Below are positions 1 through 9,076 of a DNA stretch of 64,000 bases, one piece after another. Made by a program: the position numbers and the translations under genes. Under the pieces are notes generated by a model. That model worked only from the letters and a program-made list of their open reading frames with translations. It did not search any database and was not told the origin of the DNA. Numbering within the stretch: position 1 is the stretch's first letter; each line of letters starts with the position of its first letter. Origin of the DNA: Kosakonia sp. H02 (GTDB lineage Bacteria; Pseudomonadota; Gammaproteobacteria; Enterobacterales; Enterobacteriaceae); NCBI GenBank assembly GCA_030704225.1, contig CP131915.1, positions 4,092,001 to 4,156,000 on the forward strand, read 5' to 3'.

Positions 1-1
1 T

Positions 2-589
2 TTCCCGGTGTTTACCGTTACCCATATTACCCAGCGCGAAGATGCGATTTATCACTCCACGTATACCGGGCGGCCGCCGGATGAACCCGCGGTGCTGGGC
101 GTGGCGTTGAACGAAGTGTTCGTGCCGATCCTGCAAAAGCAGTTCCCGGAAATCGTTGATTTTTATCTGCCGCCGGAAGGCTGTTCTTACCGCCTGGCGG
201 TGGTCACCATTAAGAAGCAGTACGCAGGCCACGCCAAACGCGTGATGATGGGCGTCTGGTCTTTCCTGCGCCAGTTTATGTACACCAAATTTGTGATCGT
301 GTGCGATGACGATGTTAACGCCCGCGACTGGAATGATGTGATTTGGGCGATTACCACCCGGATGGATCCCGCCAGGGACACGGTTCTGGTGGAAAATACG
401 CCGATCGATTATCTGGATTTTGCCTCGCCAGTTTCCGGGCTGGGTTCAAAAATGGGACTGGATGCCACCAATAAATGGCCTGGCGAAACCCAGCGTGAAT
501 GGGGACGACCAATCAAGAAGGATCCCGATGTAACGGCGAGAATCGACGCTATTTGGGATGAACTGGCCATACTGGATACCGAAAAATAG
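2..589 (+). CDS. ubiD: 3-octaprenyl-4-hydroxybenzoate carboxy-lyase UbiD, C-terminal part (5' end outside window)
   Basis: This is the last 195 codons of UbiD, the prenylated-FMN-dependent decarboxylase that removes the carboxyl group of 3-octaprenyl-4-hydroxybenzoate in ubiquinone synthesis. The family is usually close to 497 residues, so about 60% lies outside the window. The reading frame is open from base 2 with no start of its own, which shows it is truncated by the window edge and not broken. Recognisable blocks include TVTHITQREDAIYHSTYTG at the left end, YRLAVVTIKKQYAGHAK, and WPGETQREWGRPI near the C-terminus. The co-directional fre gene follows after 18 bp, the same ubiD-fre arrangement as in E. 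coli. Identity is very secure. Confidence 0.96.
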   Translation, partial: FPVFTVTHITQREDAIYHSTYTGRPPDEPAVLGVALNEVFVPILQKQFPEIVDFYLPPEGCSYRLAVVTIKKQYAGHAKRVMMGVWSFLRQFMYTKFVIVCDDDVNARDWNDVIWAITTRMDPARDTVLVENTPIDYLDFASPVSGLGSKMGLDATNKWPGETQREWGRPIKKDPDVTARIDAIWDELAILDTEK

Positions 590-607
590 ACCCGACAGAG
601 AGAGCGC

Positions 608-1309
608 ATGACAACCTTAAGCTGTAAAGTGACCTCGGTAGATGCCATCACTGATACCGTATATCGTGTCCGTTTAGTGCCGGAGGCGGCTTTTTCTTTT
701 CGCGCTGGCCAGTACTTGATGGTGGTGATGGATGAGCGAGATAAGCGCCCCTTCTCAATGGCCTCCACGCCGGACCAGCATGACTTTATTGAGTTGCACA
801 TCGGCGCATCTGAACTGAATCTTTACGCGATGGCGGTGATGGATCGCATTCTGAAAGACAGAGAAATCGTGATTGATATTCCCCATGGCGATGCCTGGCT
901 GCGCGAAGACGAAGAACGTCCAATGATGCTGATTGCGGGCGGGACCGGTTTCTCTTATGCGCGCTCGATCCTGCTAACATCCCTTGCGAAAAACCCGAAC
1001 CGCGACATCACTATTTATTGGGGGGGTCGTGAAGAGAAGCATCTTTATGATTTGGCCGAGCTGGAAGCGTTGTCAGTTGATCACCCAAATTTGCGGGTGG
1101 TGCCGGTAGTCGAACAGCCGGAAGCCGACTGGCGTGGTCGCTCAGGCACTGTGCTGGCAGCGGTGTTGCAGGATTTCGGTTCCCTTGCCGAGCATGACAT
1201 CTACATTGCTGGCCGTTTTGAGATGGCGAAAATCGCCCGTGACCTGTTCTGCAATGAGCGCGGCGCGCGTGAAGACCGCCTGTTTGGCGATGCGTTTGCG
1301 TTTATCTAA
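608..1309 (+). CDS. fre: NAD(P)H-flavin reductase Fre
   Basis: The 233-residue protein has the size and motifs of Fre, which reduces free riboflavin/FMN/FAD with NAD(P)H and supplies reduced flavin to other enzymes. It has the ferredoxin-reductase fold. The flavin-binding RPFS motif is at residues 47-50, the pyridine-nucleotide loop GGTGFSYARS at 111-120, and the typical FGDAFAFI ends the protein. The ATG is preceded by an AGAGAGAG purine tract. Neighbour ubiD uses a modified flavin cofactor, so co-expression with a flavin reductase makes metabolic sense, though this is inference. It is followed by a hairpin and a REP cluster, then the convergent fadBA operon. Confidence 0.97.
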   Translation: MTTLSCKVTSVDAITDTVYRVRLVPEAAFSFRAGQYLMVVMDERDKRPFSMASTPDQHDFIELHIGASELNLYAMAVMDRILKDREIVIDIPHGDAWLREDEERPMMLIAGGTGFSYARSILLTSLAKNPNRDITIYWGGREEKHLYDLAELEALSVDHPNLRVVPVVEQPEADWRGRSGTVLAAVLQDFGSLAEHDIYIAGRFEMAKIARDLFCNERGAREDRLFGDAFAFI

Positions 1310-1314
1310 GCAAT

Positions 1315-1340
1315 AAAAAGCCCGCCCCTGACAGGCGGGA
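1315..1340 (-). terminator. fadBA transcript terminator
   Basis: A CCCGCC/GGCGGG stem lies between convergent fre and fadA. Read on the minus strand it is followed by CTTTTTATT, so it fits an intrinsic terminator for fadBA. On the plus strand the 3' flank lacks a T run, so it would be weaker for fre. Confidence 0.7.
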
Positions 1341-1373
1341 AGAACGGCAACTAAATCCTCTCTCTTCGCATTT

Positions 1374-1444
1374 CGTAGGCCGGGCAAGCGAAGCGCCCCC
1401 GGCAAACATGCCGGATGGCGGCGCAAGCGCCTTATCCTGCCTAC
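1374..1444. repeat. BIME (two inverted REP units)
   Basis: Two REP-like palindromes in opposite orientation: one begins GTAGGCCGGGCAAGCGAAGC, the other reads GCCGGATGGCGGCGCAAGC. This is the typical enterobacterial intergenic BIME layout, here between the 3' ends of fre and fadA. Confidence 0.85.
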
Positions 1445-1460
1445 GGTTACGTTTAAAGCG

Positions 1461-2624
1461 TTAAACGCGCTCAAACACCGTGGCGATCCCCTGACCTAAA
1501 CCGATACACATGGTCGCCAGACCTAGCTGCGCATCGTTGCGCTCCATCAGATTCAGCAGCGTGGTGCTGATACGCGTACCGGAGCAGCCCAGCGGGTGAC
1601 CAAGGGCGATCGCGCCGCCGTTGAGGTTGATCTTCTCGTCAATCTGCTCCATCAGCCCCAGATCCTTAATGCATGGCAGGATCTGCGCGGCAAACGCTTC
1701 ATTCATCTCAAACAGATCGATATCGCTGGCGGTCAGACCGGCCTTTTTCAGCGCCAGTTGCGACGCCGGAACCGGGCCATAGCCCATGATCGACGGATCG
1801 CAGCCAACCACGGCCATCGAACGAATGCGCGCGCGCGGCGTTAAACCCAGCTCGCGGGCGCGGCTGGCGCTCATTATCAGCATTGCCGACGCGCCATCCG
1901 ACAGCGCCGACGACGTCCCGGCGGTGACGGTGCCGCTCACCGGATCAAACGCCGGACGCAGCGCTGACAACGCTTCTACCGTGGTTTCCGGGCGGATCAC
2001 TTCGTCATAGTTAAACTGTTTCAACACGCCATCGGCGTCGTGGCCACCCGTTGGAATGATTTCGTTTTTAAATGCGCCCGACTGTGTGGCAGCCCAGGCG
2101 CGGGCATGAGAGCGGGCGGCGAAAGCATCCTGCATTTCACGGCTGATACCGTGCATGCGCGACAGCATTTCGGCGGTCAGCCCCATCATTCCCGCCGCTT
2201 TGGCGACGTTACGGCTCATGCCTGGGTGGAAATCAACACCGTGGCTCATTGGCACATGGCCCATATGCTCCACGCCGCCCACCAGGCAGACCTGCGCATC
2301 GCCAGTCATGATCATGCGTGCCGCGTCGTGTAACGCTTGCATCGACGAACCGCACAAGCGGTTAACGGTCACCGCCGGTACAGAGTGCGGGATCTCCGCC
2401 AGCAGCGCGGCGTTACGGGCGATATTGAAACCCTGCTCCAGCGTTTGCTGCACGCAGCCCCAATAAATGTCGTCGATGGCGCTCGCTTCCAGCGCCGGGT
2501 TACGCGCCAGCAGGCTACGCATCAAATGGGCGGAGAGATCTTCTGCACGTACATGGCGAAAGGCGCCGCCTTTTGAACGGCCCATCGGGGTACGCACTGC
2601 ATCGACAATGACAACCTGTTCCAT
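1461..2624 (-). CDS. fadA: 3-ketoacyl-CoA thiolase FadA
   Basis: FadA is the beta subunit of the aerobic fatty-acid oxidation complex and cleaves 3-ketoacyl-CoA to acetyl-CoA and a shortened acyl-CoA. The 387-residue length matches the family. The nucleophilic Cys91 sits in NRLCGSSMQAL, the His motif is GGAIALGHPLGCSGTR, and the second catalytic Cys373 is in CIGLGQG at the C-terminus. The start follows the fadB stop by 9 bp, so the two subunits are translated from one mRNA. Regulation is expected through the FadR operator upstream of fadB. No anomalies are visible. Confidence 0.98.
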   Translation of the reverse strand: MEQVVIVDAVRTPMGRSKGGAFRHVRAEDLSAHLMRSLLARNPALEASAIDDIYWGCVQQTLEQGFNIARNAALLAEIPHSVPAVTVNRLCGSSMQALHDAARMIMTGDAQVCLVGGVEHMGHVPMSHGVDFHPGMSRNVAKAAGMMGLTAEMLSRMHGISREMQDAFAARSHARAWAATQSGAFKNEIIPTGGHDADGVLKQFNYDEVIRPETTVEALSALRPAFDPVSGTVTAGTSSALSDGASAMLIMSASRARELGLTPRARIRSMAVVGCDPSIMGYGPVPASQLALKKAGLTASDIDLFEMNEAFAAQILPCIKDLGLMEQIDEKINLNGGAIALGHPLGCSGTRISTTLLNLMERNDAQLGLATMCIGLGQGIATVFERV

Positions 2625-2633
2625 TGTGACTCC

Positions 2634-4823
2634 TTAAGCCGTTTTTAAATCGCCCACCGGGCGCGCAGGTTCAACCGCAGGATAGTAAGGCTCGTTGTGT
2701 TGCGCCTTTTCACGTAACCCGGCCGGGACTTCATACAGCGGCCCAAGGTGCTGGTACTGCTGCGCCATATCGAGGTATTTCGCGCTGCCGATGGTGTCCA
2801 GCCAGCGGAACGCGCCGCCGTGGAACGGCGGGAAGCCCAGGCCATAGACCAGCGCCATATCTGCTTCGGCAGGGCTGGCGATAATGCCTTCTTCCAGGCA
2901 GCGCACCACTTCATTGACCATCGGGATCATCATGCGGGCGATAATCTCGTCGTCAGAGAAATCATGTTTGCCCTGGCTGACTTCGCTTAACAGGCCATCG
3001 ACGGCGCTGTCTTCCTCTTTCTTCGGTTTGCCTTTGCTGTCTTCTTTATAGCGCCAGAAACCGAGGCCGTTTTTCTGCCCAAAACGATTAGCGTCGAACA
3101 GCGCGTCGATCGCATCACGATAATCTTTCTGCATACGCTGCGGGAAACCGGCTGCCATCACCGCCTGGGCGTGGTGCGCGGTATCGATGCCGACAACATC
3201 GAGCAGATAGGCCGGGCCCATCGGCCAGCCAAACTGCTTCTCCATCACTTTGTCGATTTTGCGAAAGTCCGCGCCGTCGCGCAGCAACTGGCTGAACCCG
3301 GCAAAATAGGGGAACAGGACGCGGTTAACAAAGAAACCGGGGCAGTCATTGACCACAATCGGCGTTTTGCCCATTTTGCTCGCCCAGGCCACCACTTTGG
3401 CGATGGTCTGGTCTGAGGTTTTCTCACCGCGGATCACTTCAACCAGCGGCATCCGGTGCACCGGGTTAAAGAAGTGCATACCGCAGAAGTTTTCCGGGCG
3501 CTTCAGCACGCTGGCGAGTTCGCTGATAGGAATAGTCGAGGTGTTCGATGCCAGCACGGTATCCGGGCGAACTTTCGCTTCCGTTTCTGCCAGCACCGCT
3601 TTTTTCACTTTCGGGTTTTCGACCACCGCTTCGACGACAACATCGACGCGATCAAAACCGGCATATTCCAGCGTCGGTTGAATGGTCGCAATCACGCTCG
3701 CCAGTTTCAGGCCATCGATCTTGCCGCGCTCAAGCTGTTTATTCAGCAACTTGCTCGCTTCATTGATGCCAAGGCTGAGTGACTTCTCATTAATATCCTT
3801 CATGAGTACCGGCACGCCCTTCCAGGCAGACTGGTAGGCAATGCCGCCGCCCATAATGCCCGCGCCGAGCACCGCAGCTTGTTTCGGCGTTTCACTATCT
3901 TTGGTGAGTTTCTTCGCCTTACCTTTTACGTACTGGTCATTGAGGAAGATCCCAACCAGTGCGCGGGCTTCATTGGTATGCGCCAGCGGGACAAAGCTCT
4001 GATTTTCCAGCTTCAGCGCCTCATCGCGGCCAAACTTCGCGGCGGCTTCGATGGTTTTCACTGCCGTGATCGGTGCCGGGTAATGTTTACCGGCGGTTTG
4101 CATCACCATGCCTTTAGCGATGGTAAAACTCATGGCGGCTTCAATTTTGCTGAGCTTCAATGGCTCCAGCTTCGGCTGGCGCTTCGCTTTCCAGTCGAGA
4201 TCGCCATTAATCGCCTGGCGCAGAACGGCGAGTGCGCCTTCGCGCAGTTTTTCCGGCTTCACGATGCCATCGATCAAACCTATTTTCAGCGCCTGATCGG
4301 CATCAACGTCTTTTCCGGCGGCGATAATTTCCAGCGCGCTGTCCGCCCCGAGCAGGCGCGGCATACGCACCGAACCGCCAAAACCCGGCATGATGCCGAG
4401 TTTTGTTTCCGGCAGGCCAATGCGCAGATCCGGTGTCGCCAGGCGGTAATCTGTAGCCAGCACACATTCACACCCGCCGCCGAGGGCATAACCGTTAACG
4501 GCGGAAAGGGTCGGCACCGGTAAATCTTCCAGACGGTTAAACACGCTATTGGCGAAATGCAGCCACTGGCTCAGTTGTTCTTCCGGCACCAGGAAGAGGG
4601 AAAGGAATTCGGTGATATCGGCACCGACGATAAAGGCCGCTTTTTCTGAGCGCAGCAGCAGCCCTTTTAAATCTGTTTGCTTTTCCAGCACGCCCAGCGC
4701 CTCGCCGAGGCTGGCGACCGTAGCGGTATCAAGCTTGTTAACTGAGCCAGGCGCATCGAACACCAGTTCGGCTATGCCATCTTCCAGCCAGTCGAGGTAC
4801 AGGTTATTGCCTTTGTAAAGCAT
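2634..4823 (-). CDS. fadB: multifunctional fatty-acid oxidation complex alpha subunit FadB
   Basis: The 729-residue protein carries an N-terminal enoyl-CoA hydratase/isomerase (crotonase) domain over roughly residues 1-190. The oxyanion-hole glycines are in NGYALGGGCECVLATDYR. A 3-hydroxyacyl-CoA dehydrogenase follows from about residue 310, with the Rossmann motif GAGIMGGGIAYQS and the HFFNPVHRMPLVEV signature. It catalyses the hydration, dehydrogenation and isomerisation steps of beta-oxidation and partners with FadA. Length equals that of E. coli FadB. It is the first gene of fadBA, and a perfect FadR palindrome lies 25 bp before its start. Confidence 0.98.
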   Translation of the reverse strand: MLYKGNNLYLDWLEDGIAELVFDAPGSVNKLDTATVASLGEALGVLEKQTDLKGLLLRSEKAAFIVGADITEFLSLFLVPEEQLSQWLHFANSVFNRLEDLPVPTLSAVNGYALGGGCECVLATDYRLATPDLRIGLPETKLGIMPGFGGSVRMPRLLGADSALEIIAAGKDVDADQALKIGLIDGIVKPEKLREGALAVLRQAINGDLDWKAKRQPKLEPLKLSKIEAAMSFTIAKGMVMQTAGKHYPAPITAVKTIEAAAKFGRDEALKLENQSFVPLAHTNEARALVGIFLNDQYVKGKAKKLTKDSETPKQAAVLGAGIMGGGIAYQSAWKGVPVLMKDINEKSLSLGINEASKLLNKQLERGKIDGLKLASVIATIQPTLEYAGFDRVDVVVEAVVENPKVKKAVLAETEAKVRPDTVLASNTSTIPISELASVLKRPENFCGMHFFNPVHRMPLVEVIRGEKTSDQTIAKVVAWASKMGKTPIVVNDCPGFFVNRVLFPYFAGFSQLLRDGADFRKIDKVMEKQFGWPMGPAYLLDVVGIDTAHHAQAVMAAGFPQRMQKDYRDAIDALFDANRFGQKNGLGFWRYKEDSKGKPKKEEDSAVDGLLSEVSQGKHDFSDDEIIARMMIPMVNEVVRCLEEGIIASPAEADMALVYGLGFPPFHGGAFRWLDTIGSAKYLDMAQQYQHLGPLYEVPAGLREKAQHNEPYYPAVEPARPVGDLKTA

Positions 4824-4847
4824 GTCAGTCTCCTGAATCCAGCAGTG

Positions 4848-4864
4848 ATCTGGTCGTACCAGAT
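4848..4864. promoter_or_regulatory. FadR operator of fadBA
   Basis: ATCTGGTCGTACCAGAT is a near-perfect palindrome. Its reverse complement is the sequence I know as the E. coli fadB FadR site. It lies immediately upstream of fadB, consistent with FadR repression relieved by long-chain acyl-CoA. Confidence 0.88.
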
Positions 4865-5012
4865 GAAGCGGAGTGTGGTTTTTATGTTAATAAAATGCAA
4901 ATGACACATTAAAAAATTGCAGCGCCGATCACGCTCGGCGGAAATCACTCAGTTATTGGCAGGTGTGCTAAGATGCGAAAACTTGAGGTCGCAAAAAACA
5001 GAAGGAAAAATG

Positions 5013-6344
5013 ATGGACTCGCTGGCAGCACTTTATAAAAATCATATTGTTACGTTGCAAGAACGCACCCGCGATGTGCTGGCGCGTTTTAAGCTCGACG
5101 CGTTACTTATTCACTCTGGTGAGCTGTTTAATGTCTTTCTTGATGACCATCCCTATCCGTTTAAAGTGAACCCGCAATTCAAAGCCTGGGTACCGGTGAC
5201 GCAAGTCCCGAACTGTTGGTTGCTGGTCGATGGCGTGAATAAACCGAAGCTGTGGTTCTACCTGCCAGTCGATTACTGGCACAACGTCGAACCGCTTCCG
5301 ACCTCCTTCTGGACCGAAGAGGTGGAAGTGATTGCGCTGCCGAAAGCCGATGGCATCGGCAGCCAGTTGCCCGCCGCGCGCGGCAATATTGCCTATATTG
5401 GGCCGGTCGCGGAACGTGCGCTGGGCCTTGATATCGCCGCCAGCAACATCAACCCGAAAGGTGTTATCGATTACCTGCATTACTACCGCGCCTATAAAAC
5501 CGATTATGAACTGGCCTGTATGCGTGAAGCGCAGAAGACTGCCGTTATTGGTCATCGCGCGGCGCATGAGGCTTTCCAGTCCGGCATGAGCGAGTTCGAT
5601 ATCAACCTGGCGTATCTGACCGCCACCGGCCACCGCGATACGGATGTGCCGTATGGCAATATTGTGGCGCTCAACGAACATGCCGCCGTGCTGCATTACA
5701 CCAGGCTCGATCACCGCGCCCCTGCCGAAATGCGCAGCTTCCTGCTGGATGCCGGTGCGGAATATAACGGTTATGCCGCCGATCTGACGCGCACCTGGGC
5801 GGCGAACAGCGACACCGATTACGCGCAGTTAGTGAAAGATGTGAATGAAGAGCAGTTAGCGCTGATTGCCACCATGAAAGCGGGCGTGAACTACGTCGAG
5901 TACCATATTCAATTCCATCAGCGCATCGCCAAACTGCTGCGTCGCCACCAAATCATCACCGATATCAGCGAAGAGGCGATGGTGGAGCAGGACATCACCG
6001 GGCCATTTATGCCGCACGGTATTGGTCACCCGCTCGGTTTGCAGGTGCATGATGTCGCAGGCTTTATGCAGGACGACACCGGTACGCATCTGGCGGCTCC
6101 GTCGAAATACCCGTACTTGCGCTGCACGCGTGTGATGCAGCCGCGCATGGTAGTGACCATTGAGCCGGGCATTTATTTTATCGAATCGTTGCTGGCACCG
6201 TGGCGCGACGGCCCGCTCGGCAAACACTTTAACTGGCAGAAAATCGAGGCGCTGAAACCGTTTGGCGGGATTCGTATTGAAGATAACGTCGTCATTCATG
6301 AACATGGCACTGAGAACATGACGCGGGATCTGAAGCTGGCGTAA
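5013..6344 (+). CDS. pepQ: Xaa-Pro dipeptidase PepQ
   Basis: A 443-residue cytosolic M24 metallopeptidase (prolidase) that cleaves X-Pro dipeptides. I chose the ATG at 5013, giving MDSLAALYKNHI, because it reproduces the E. coli N-terminus and length and is preceded by AGAAGGAAAA. A longer open frame to 4917 has no family support. The pita-bread domain shows metal ligands in DAGAEYNGYAADLTRTW, GPFMPHGIGHPLGLQVHD, TIEPGIYF and GIRIEDNVV. It is transcribed divergently from fadBA and overlaps yigZ by one base (TAATG), so translation is coupled. Confidence 0.97.
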   Translation: MDSLAALYKNHIVTLQERTRDVLARFKLDALLIHSGELFNVFLDDHPYPFKVNPQFKAWVPVTQVPNCWLLVDGVNKPKLWFYLPVDYWHNVEPLPTSFWTEEVEVIALPKADGIGSQLPAARGNIAYIGPVAERALGLDIAASNINPKGVIDYLHYYRAYKTDYELACMREAQKTAVIGHRAAHEAFQSGMSEFDINLAYLTATGHRDTDVPYGNIVALNEHAAVLHYTRLDHRAPAEMRSFLLDAGAEYNGYAADLTRTWAANSDTDYAQLVKDVNEEQLALIATMKAGVNYVEYHIQFHQRIAKLLRRHQIITDISEEAMVEQDITGPFMPHGIGHPLGLQVHDVAGFMQDDTGTHLAAPSKYPYLRCTRVMQPRMVVTIEPGIYFIESLLAPWRDGPLGKHFNWQKIEALKPFGGIRIEDNVVIHEHGTENMTRDLKLA

Positions 6345-6958
6345 TGGAAAGTTGGTTAATTCCGGCGGCTCCGGTCACCTTTAGCGAGGAGATCAAAAAG
6401 AGCCGTTTTATTACGTTACTGGCCCATACGGATGGCGTGGACGCAGCAAAAGCGTTTGTTGATTCTGTACGGGCGGAACATCCGGATGCGCGCCATCACT
6501 GCGTGGCATGGGTTGCCGGGCCGCCGGATGATTCGCAGCAGTTGGGCTTTTCTGACGATGGCGAACCCGCAGGTACGGCGGGCAAACCGATCCTCGCTCA
6601 GTTGATGGGCAGCGGCGTTGGCGAAATCACGGCGGTAGTGGTGCGTTATTATGGCGGCGTGCTCCTTGGAACCGGCGGGCTGGTTAAAGCCTATGGCGGT
6701 GGTGTGCAGCAGGCGTTAACGCGGCTTACCACAACCCGCAAAATGCCATTAACCGAATATACTTTGTGTTGCGATTATGCACAGCTTGCCGGTGTCGAAG
6801 CCTTACTTGGGCAATTTGAGGGGAAGATTGTCACAAGCGACTATCAGGCAGCCGTGCAGTTACGCGTGGCGCTTCCTCACAGCAAACTGGATGCATTTTC
6901 GGCAAGACTGGCAGATTTTAGCCGTGGCGCATTGCAATTGTTAAAAACTGAAGAATAA
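6344..6958 (+). CDS. yigZ: IMPACT-family protein YigZ
   Basis: A 204-residue protein of the YigZ/IMPACT family, linked in bacteria to translation control through ribosome binding. The biochemical role is not firmly established. The N-terminal domain carries the family signatures DARHHCVAWV, DDGEPAGTAGKPIL and VRYYGGVLLGTGGLVKAY. The C-terminal ferredoxin-like half is less conserved. Its ATG overlaps the pepQ stop codon. trkH follows 40 bp downstream, so pepQ-yigZ-trkH-hemG form one likely operon, as in E. coli. Confidence 0.95.
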   Translation: MESWLIPAAPVTFSEEIKKSRFITLLAHTDGVDAAKAFVDSVRAEHPDARHHCVAWVAGPPDDSQQLGFSDDGEPAGTAGKPILAQLMGSGVGEITAVVVRYYGGVLLGTGGLVKAYGGGVQQALTRLTTTRKMPLTEYTLCCDYAQLAGVEALLGQFEGKIVTSDYQAAVQLRVALPHSKLDAFSARLADFSRGALQLLKTEE

Positions 6959-6998
6959 TCCCCACCTGATTTTCTGAACACCTAAGGAAGCGGCAGAG

Positions 6999-8450
6999 AT
7001 GCATTTTCGCGCCATAACCCGAATCGTTGGACTGCTGGTCATCCTCTTTTCCGGAACGATGATCTTACCTGGACTGGTAGCCCTTATTTACCGTGATGGC
7101 GCGGGGCGTGCATTTACCCAGACCTTCCTCGCTGCGCTGGTGATTGGCTCTGTATTGTGGTGGCCAAACCGTCGTGAAAAAGGGGAGCTGAAATCCCGCG
7201 AAGGCTTTTTAATTGTGGTGCTGTTCTGGACAGTGCTGGGAAGCGTGGGTGCGCTGCCGTTTATCTTTTCCGAAAGCCCCAACCTGACAGTAACGGACGC
7301 CTTTTTTGAATCCTTTTCCGGCTTGACGACGACAGGCGCCACCACGCTGGTGGGTCTGGATTCGCTGCCGCACGCTATCCTTTTCTATCGCCAGATGTTG
7401 CAGTGGTTCGGCGGGATGGGGATCATCGTGCTGGCCGTTGCTATCCTGCCGATTCTCGGCGTCGGTGGTATGCAGCTTTATCGCGCGGAGATGCCGGGTC
7501 CGCTGAAAGATAACAAGATGCGCCCGCGTATCGCGGAAACGGCAAAAACGCTGTGGCTTATCTATGTTTTGCTAACGGTGGCCTGCGCGCTGGCGCTGTG
7601 GTTCGCCGGGATGCCGGCTTTTGATGCCATTGGTCACAGTTTCTCGACTATCGCCATCGGCGGCTTCTCGACCCATGATGCCAGTGTGGGCTATTTTGAC
7701 AGCCCGACCATCAACACCATTATTGCTATTTTCTTACTGATCTCCGGTTGTAACTACGGTCTGCACTTCTCTTTGCTGAGCGGGCGCAGCCTGAAAGTGT
7801 ACTGGCGCGATCCTGAGTTTCGTATGTTTATCGGCGTGCAACTGACGCTGGTGGTGATCTGCACCGTAGTGCTCTGGTTCCACGATGTTTACAACTCGGC
7901 GTTGACGACCCTAAACCAGGCCTTCTTTCAGGTGGTGTCGATGGCAACCACTGCCGGGTTCACCACCGATAGCATTGCCCGCTGGCCGCTCTTTTTGCCG
8001 GTGCTTTTGCTCTGTTCAGCTTTTATTGGCGGTTGTGCCGGGTCGACCGGTGGTGGCCTGAAAGTGATCCGTATTTTGCTGCTGTTCAAACAGGGGAACC
8101 GCGAGTTGAAACGCCTGGTGCACCCGAACGCGGTATATAGCATCAAGCTGGGCCATCGCGCGCTGCCGGAACGTATCCTCGAAGCGGTGTGGGGTTTCTT
8201 CTCTGCCTATGCGCTAGTGTTTATTGTCAGCATGCTGGCGATTATCGCCACCGGCGTGGATGATTTTTCGGCTTTCGCCTCGGTCGTGGCTACGCTCAAT
8301 AACCTGGGGCCAGGGCTGGGCGTTGTGGCGGACAACTTCGCGAGCATGAATCCGGTTGCGAAGTGGGTTCTCATCGCCAATATGCTGTTTGGTCGTCTGG
8401 AGGTCTTCACCCTACTGGTGTTGTTTACCCCCACTTTCTGGCGCGAGTAA
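6999..8450 (+). CDS. trkH: Trk K+ uptake system membrane subunit TrkH
   Basis: The 483-residue polytopic membrane protein equals E. coli TrkH in length. It forms the K+ permeation pathway and is gated by the cytosolic NAD-binding protein TrkA (not in the window). The four pore-loop repeats with glycine filter residues can be followed: FSGLTTTGATTL, FSTIAIGGFSTHD, TTAGFTTDS and LNNLGPGLG. SD-like AAGGAAGCGG precedes the ATG. The hemG start lies 11 bp after the stop. No defects are seen. Confidence 0.97.
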   Translation: MHFRAITRIVGLLVILFSGTMILPGLVALIYRDGAGRAFTQTFLAALVIGSVLWWPNRREKGELKSREGFLIVVLFWTVLGSVGALPFIFSESPNLTVTDAFFESFSGLTTTGATTLVGLDSLPHAILFYRQMLQWFGGMGIIVLAVAILPILGVGGMQLYRAEMPGPLKDNKMRPRIAETAKTLWLIYVLLTVACALALWFAGMPAFDAIGHSFSTIAIGGFSTHDASVGYFDSPTINTIIAIFLLISGCNYGLHFSLLSGRSLKVYWRDPEFRMFIGVQLTLVVICTVVLWFHDVYNSALTTLNQAFFQVVSMATTAGFTTDSIARWPLFLPVLLLCSAFIGGCAGSTGGGLKVIRILLLFKQGNRELKRLVHPNAVYSIKLGHRALPERILEAVWGFFSAYALVFIVSMLAIIATGVDDFSAFASVVATLNNLGPGLGVVADNFASMNPVAKWVLIANMLFGRLEVFTLLVLFTPTFWRE

Positions 8451-8461
8451 GGGAGCGTTAC

Positions 8462-9004
8462 GTGAAAACATTGATTCTATTTTCTACCCGGGATGGGCAA
8501 ACGCGGGAAATCGCCTCTTATCTGGCTTCCGAGCTTAACGAGATGGGAGTGTATGCCGATGTGGTGAATCTGAACCGCACGCCAGATATTGACTGGGAAA
8601 AATATGATCGGGTGGTGATCGGTGCATCTATTCGCTACGGGCATTTCCACCCGGCGCTGGCGAGTTTTGTGAAAAAACATCTGCAAAAGCTGAACGCCCT
8701 GCCGAGCGCCTTCTATTCCGTCAATCTGGTGGCGCGCAAGCCAGAGAAGAGTACCCCGCAAACCAACAGTTATACGCGCAAGTTTCTGCTTTCGTCGCCA
8801 TGGCAACCCGATCAGTGCGCGGTGTTCGCCGGCGCGCTGCGCTACCCGCGCTATCGCTGGTATGACCGCTTGATGATTCAACTCATCATGAAGATGACCG
8901 GGGGAGAAACGAACCCCAGCCAGGAAGTTGTCTACACCGACTGGCAGCAGGTAGCGCATTTCGCCCGTGAAATCGCTCAGTTAAAGAGCAAATCGGCTGT
9001 TTAA
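8462..9004 (+). CDS. hemG: menaquinone-dependent protoporphyrinogen IX oxidase HemG
   Basis: A 180-residue flavodoxin-like enzyme that oxidises protoporphyrinogen IX to protoporphyrin IX, passing electrons to the quinone pool. I use the GTG start at 8462 because it gives the family N-terminus VKTLILFSTRDGQT, whose STRDGQT segment is the FMN phosphate loop, and a length one residue short of E. coli HemG. A preceding GGGAG serves as ribosome-binding site. Upstream in-frame codons overlap trkH and are not conserved. In E. coli this gene is followed by rrnA; here a different sequence begins about 70 bp downstream. Confidence 0.96.
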   Translation: MKTLILFSTRDGQTREIASYLASELNEMGVYADVVNLNRTPDIDWEKYDRVVIGASIRYGHFHPALASFVKKHLQKLNALPSAFYSVNLVARKPEKSTPQTNSYTRKFLLSSPWQPDQCAVFAGALRYPRYRWYDRLMIQLIMKMTGGETNPSQEVVYTDWQQVAHFAREIAQLKSKSAV

Positions 9005-9034
9005 CGGGCATCGCGGCCGAAAATTAAGCGAACG

Positions 9035-9076
9035 AAAACTTTTTTGAAATTAGGGGTTGTCAGCGGAAATTAACCA
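9035..9076 (+). promoter_or_regulatory. remnant of an rRNA-operon P1 promoter (UP element and -35 only)
   Basis: Downstream of hemG the sequence AAAACTTTTTTGAAATTA (9035-9052) is followed by GGGG and TTGTCA (9057-9062). This has the layout of an rrn P1 UP element plus -35 box, as in E. coli rrnA/rrnB where TTGTCA is followed by a GGAATAAC-type spacer. The local spacer GCGGAAATTAAC resembles that, but the expected TATAAT about 16 bp after the -35 is absent (GCGGTT at 9079-9084). No 16S gene follows. I infer the promoter is cut at about 9074. Confidence 0.55.

Noticed and set aside
3879..4523. 214-codon plus-strand open frame inside fadB
   Set aside because: Antisense to a complete, conserved fadB; its residues show no family and it is an artefact of GC-rich codon use.
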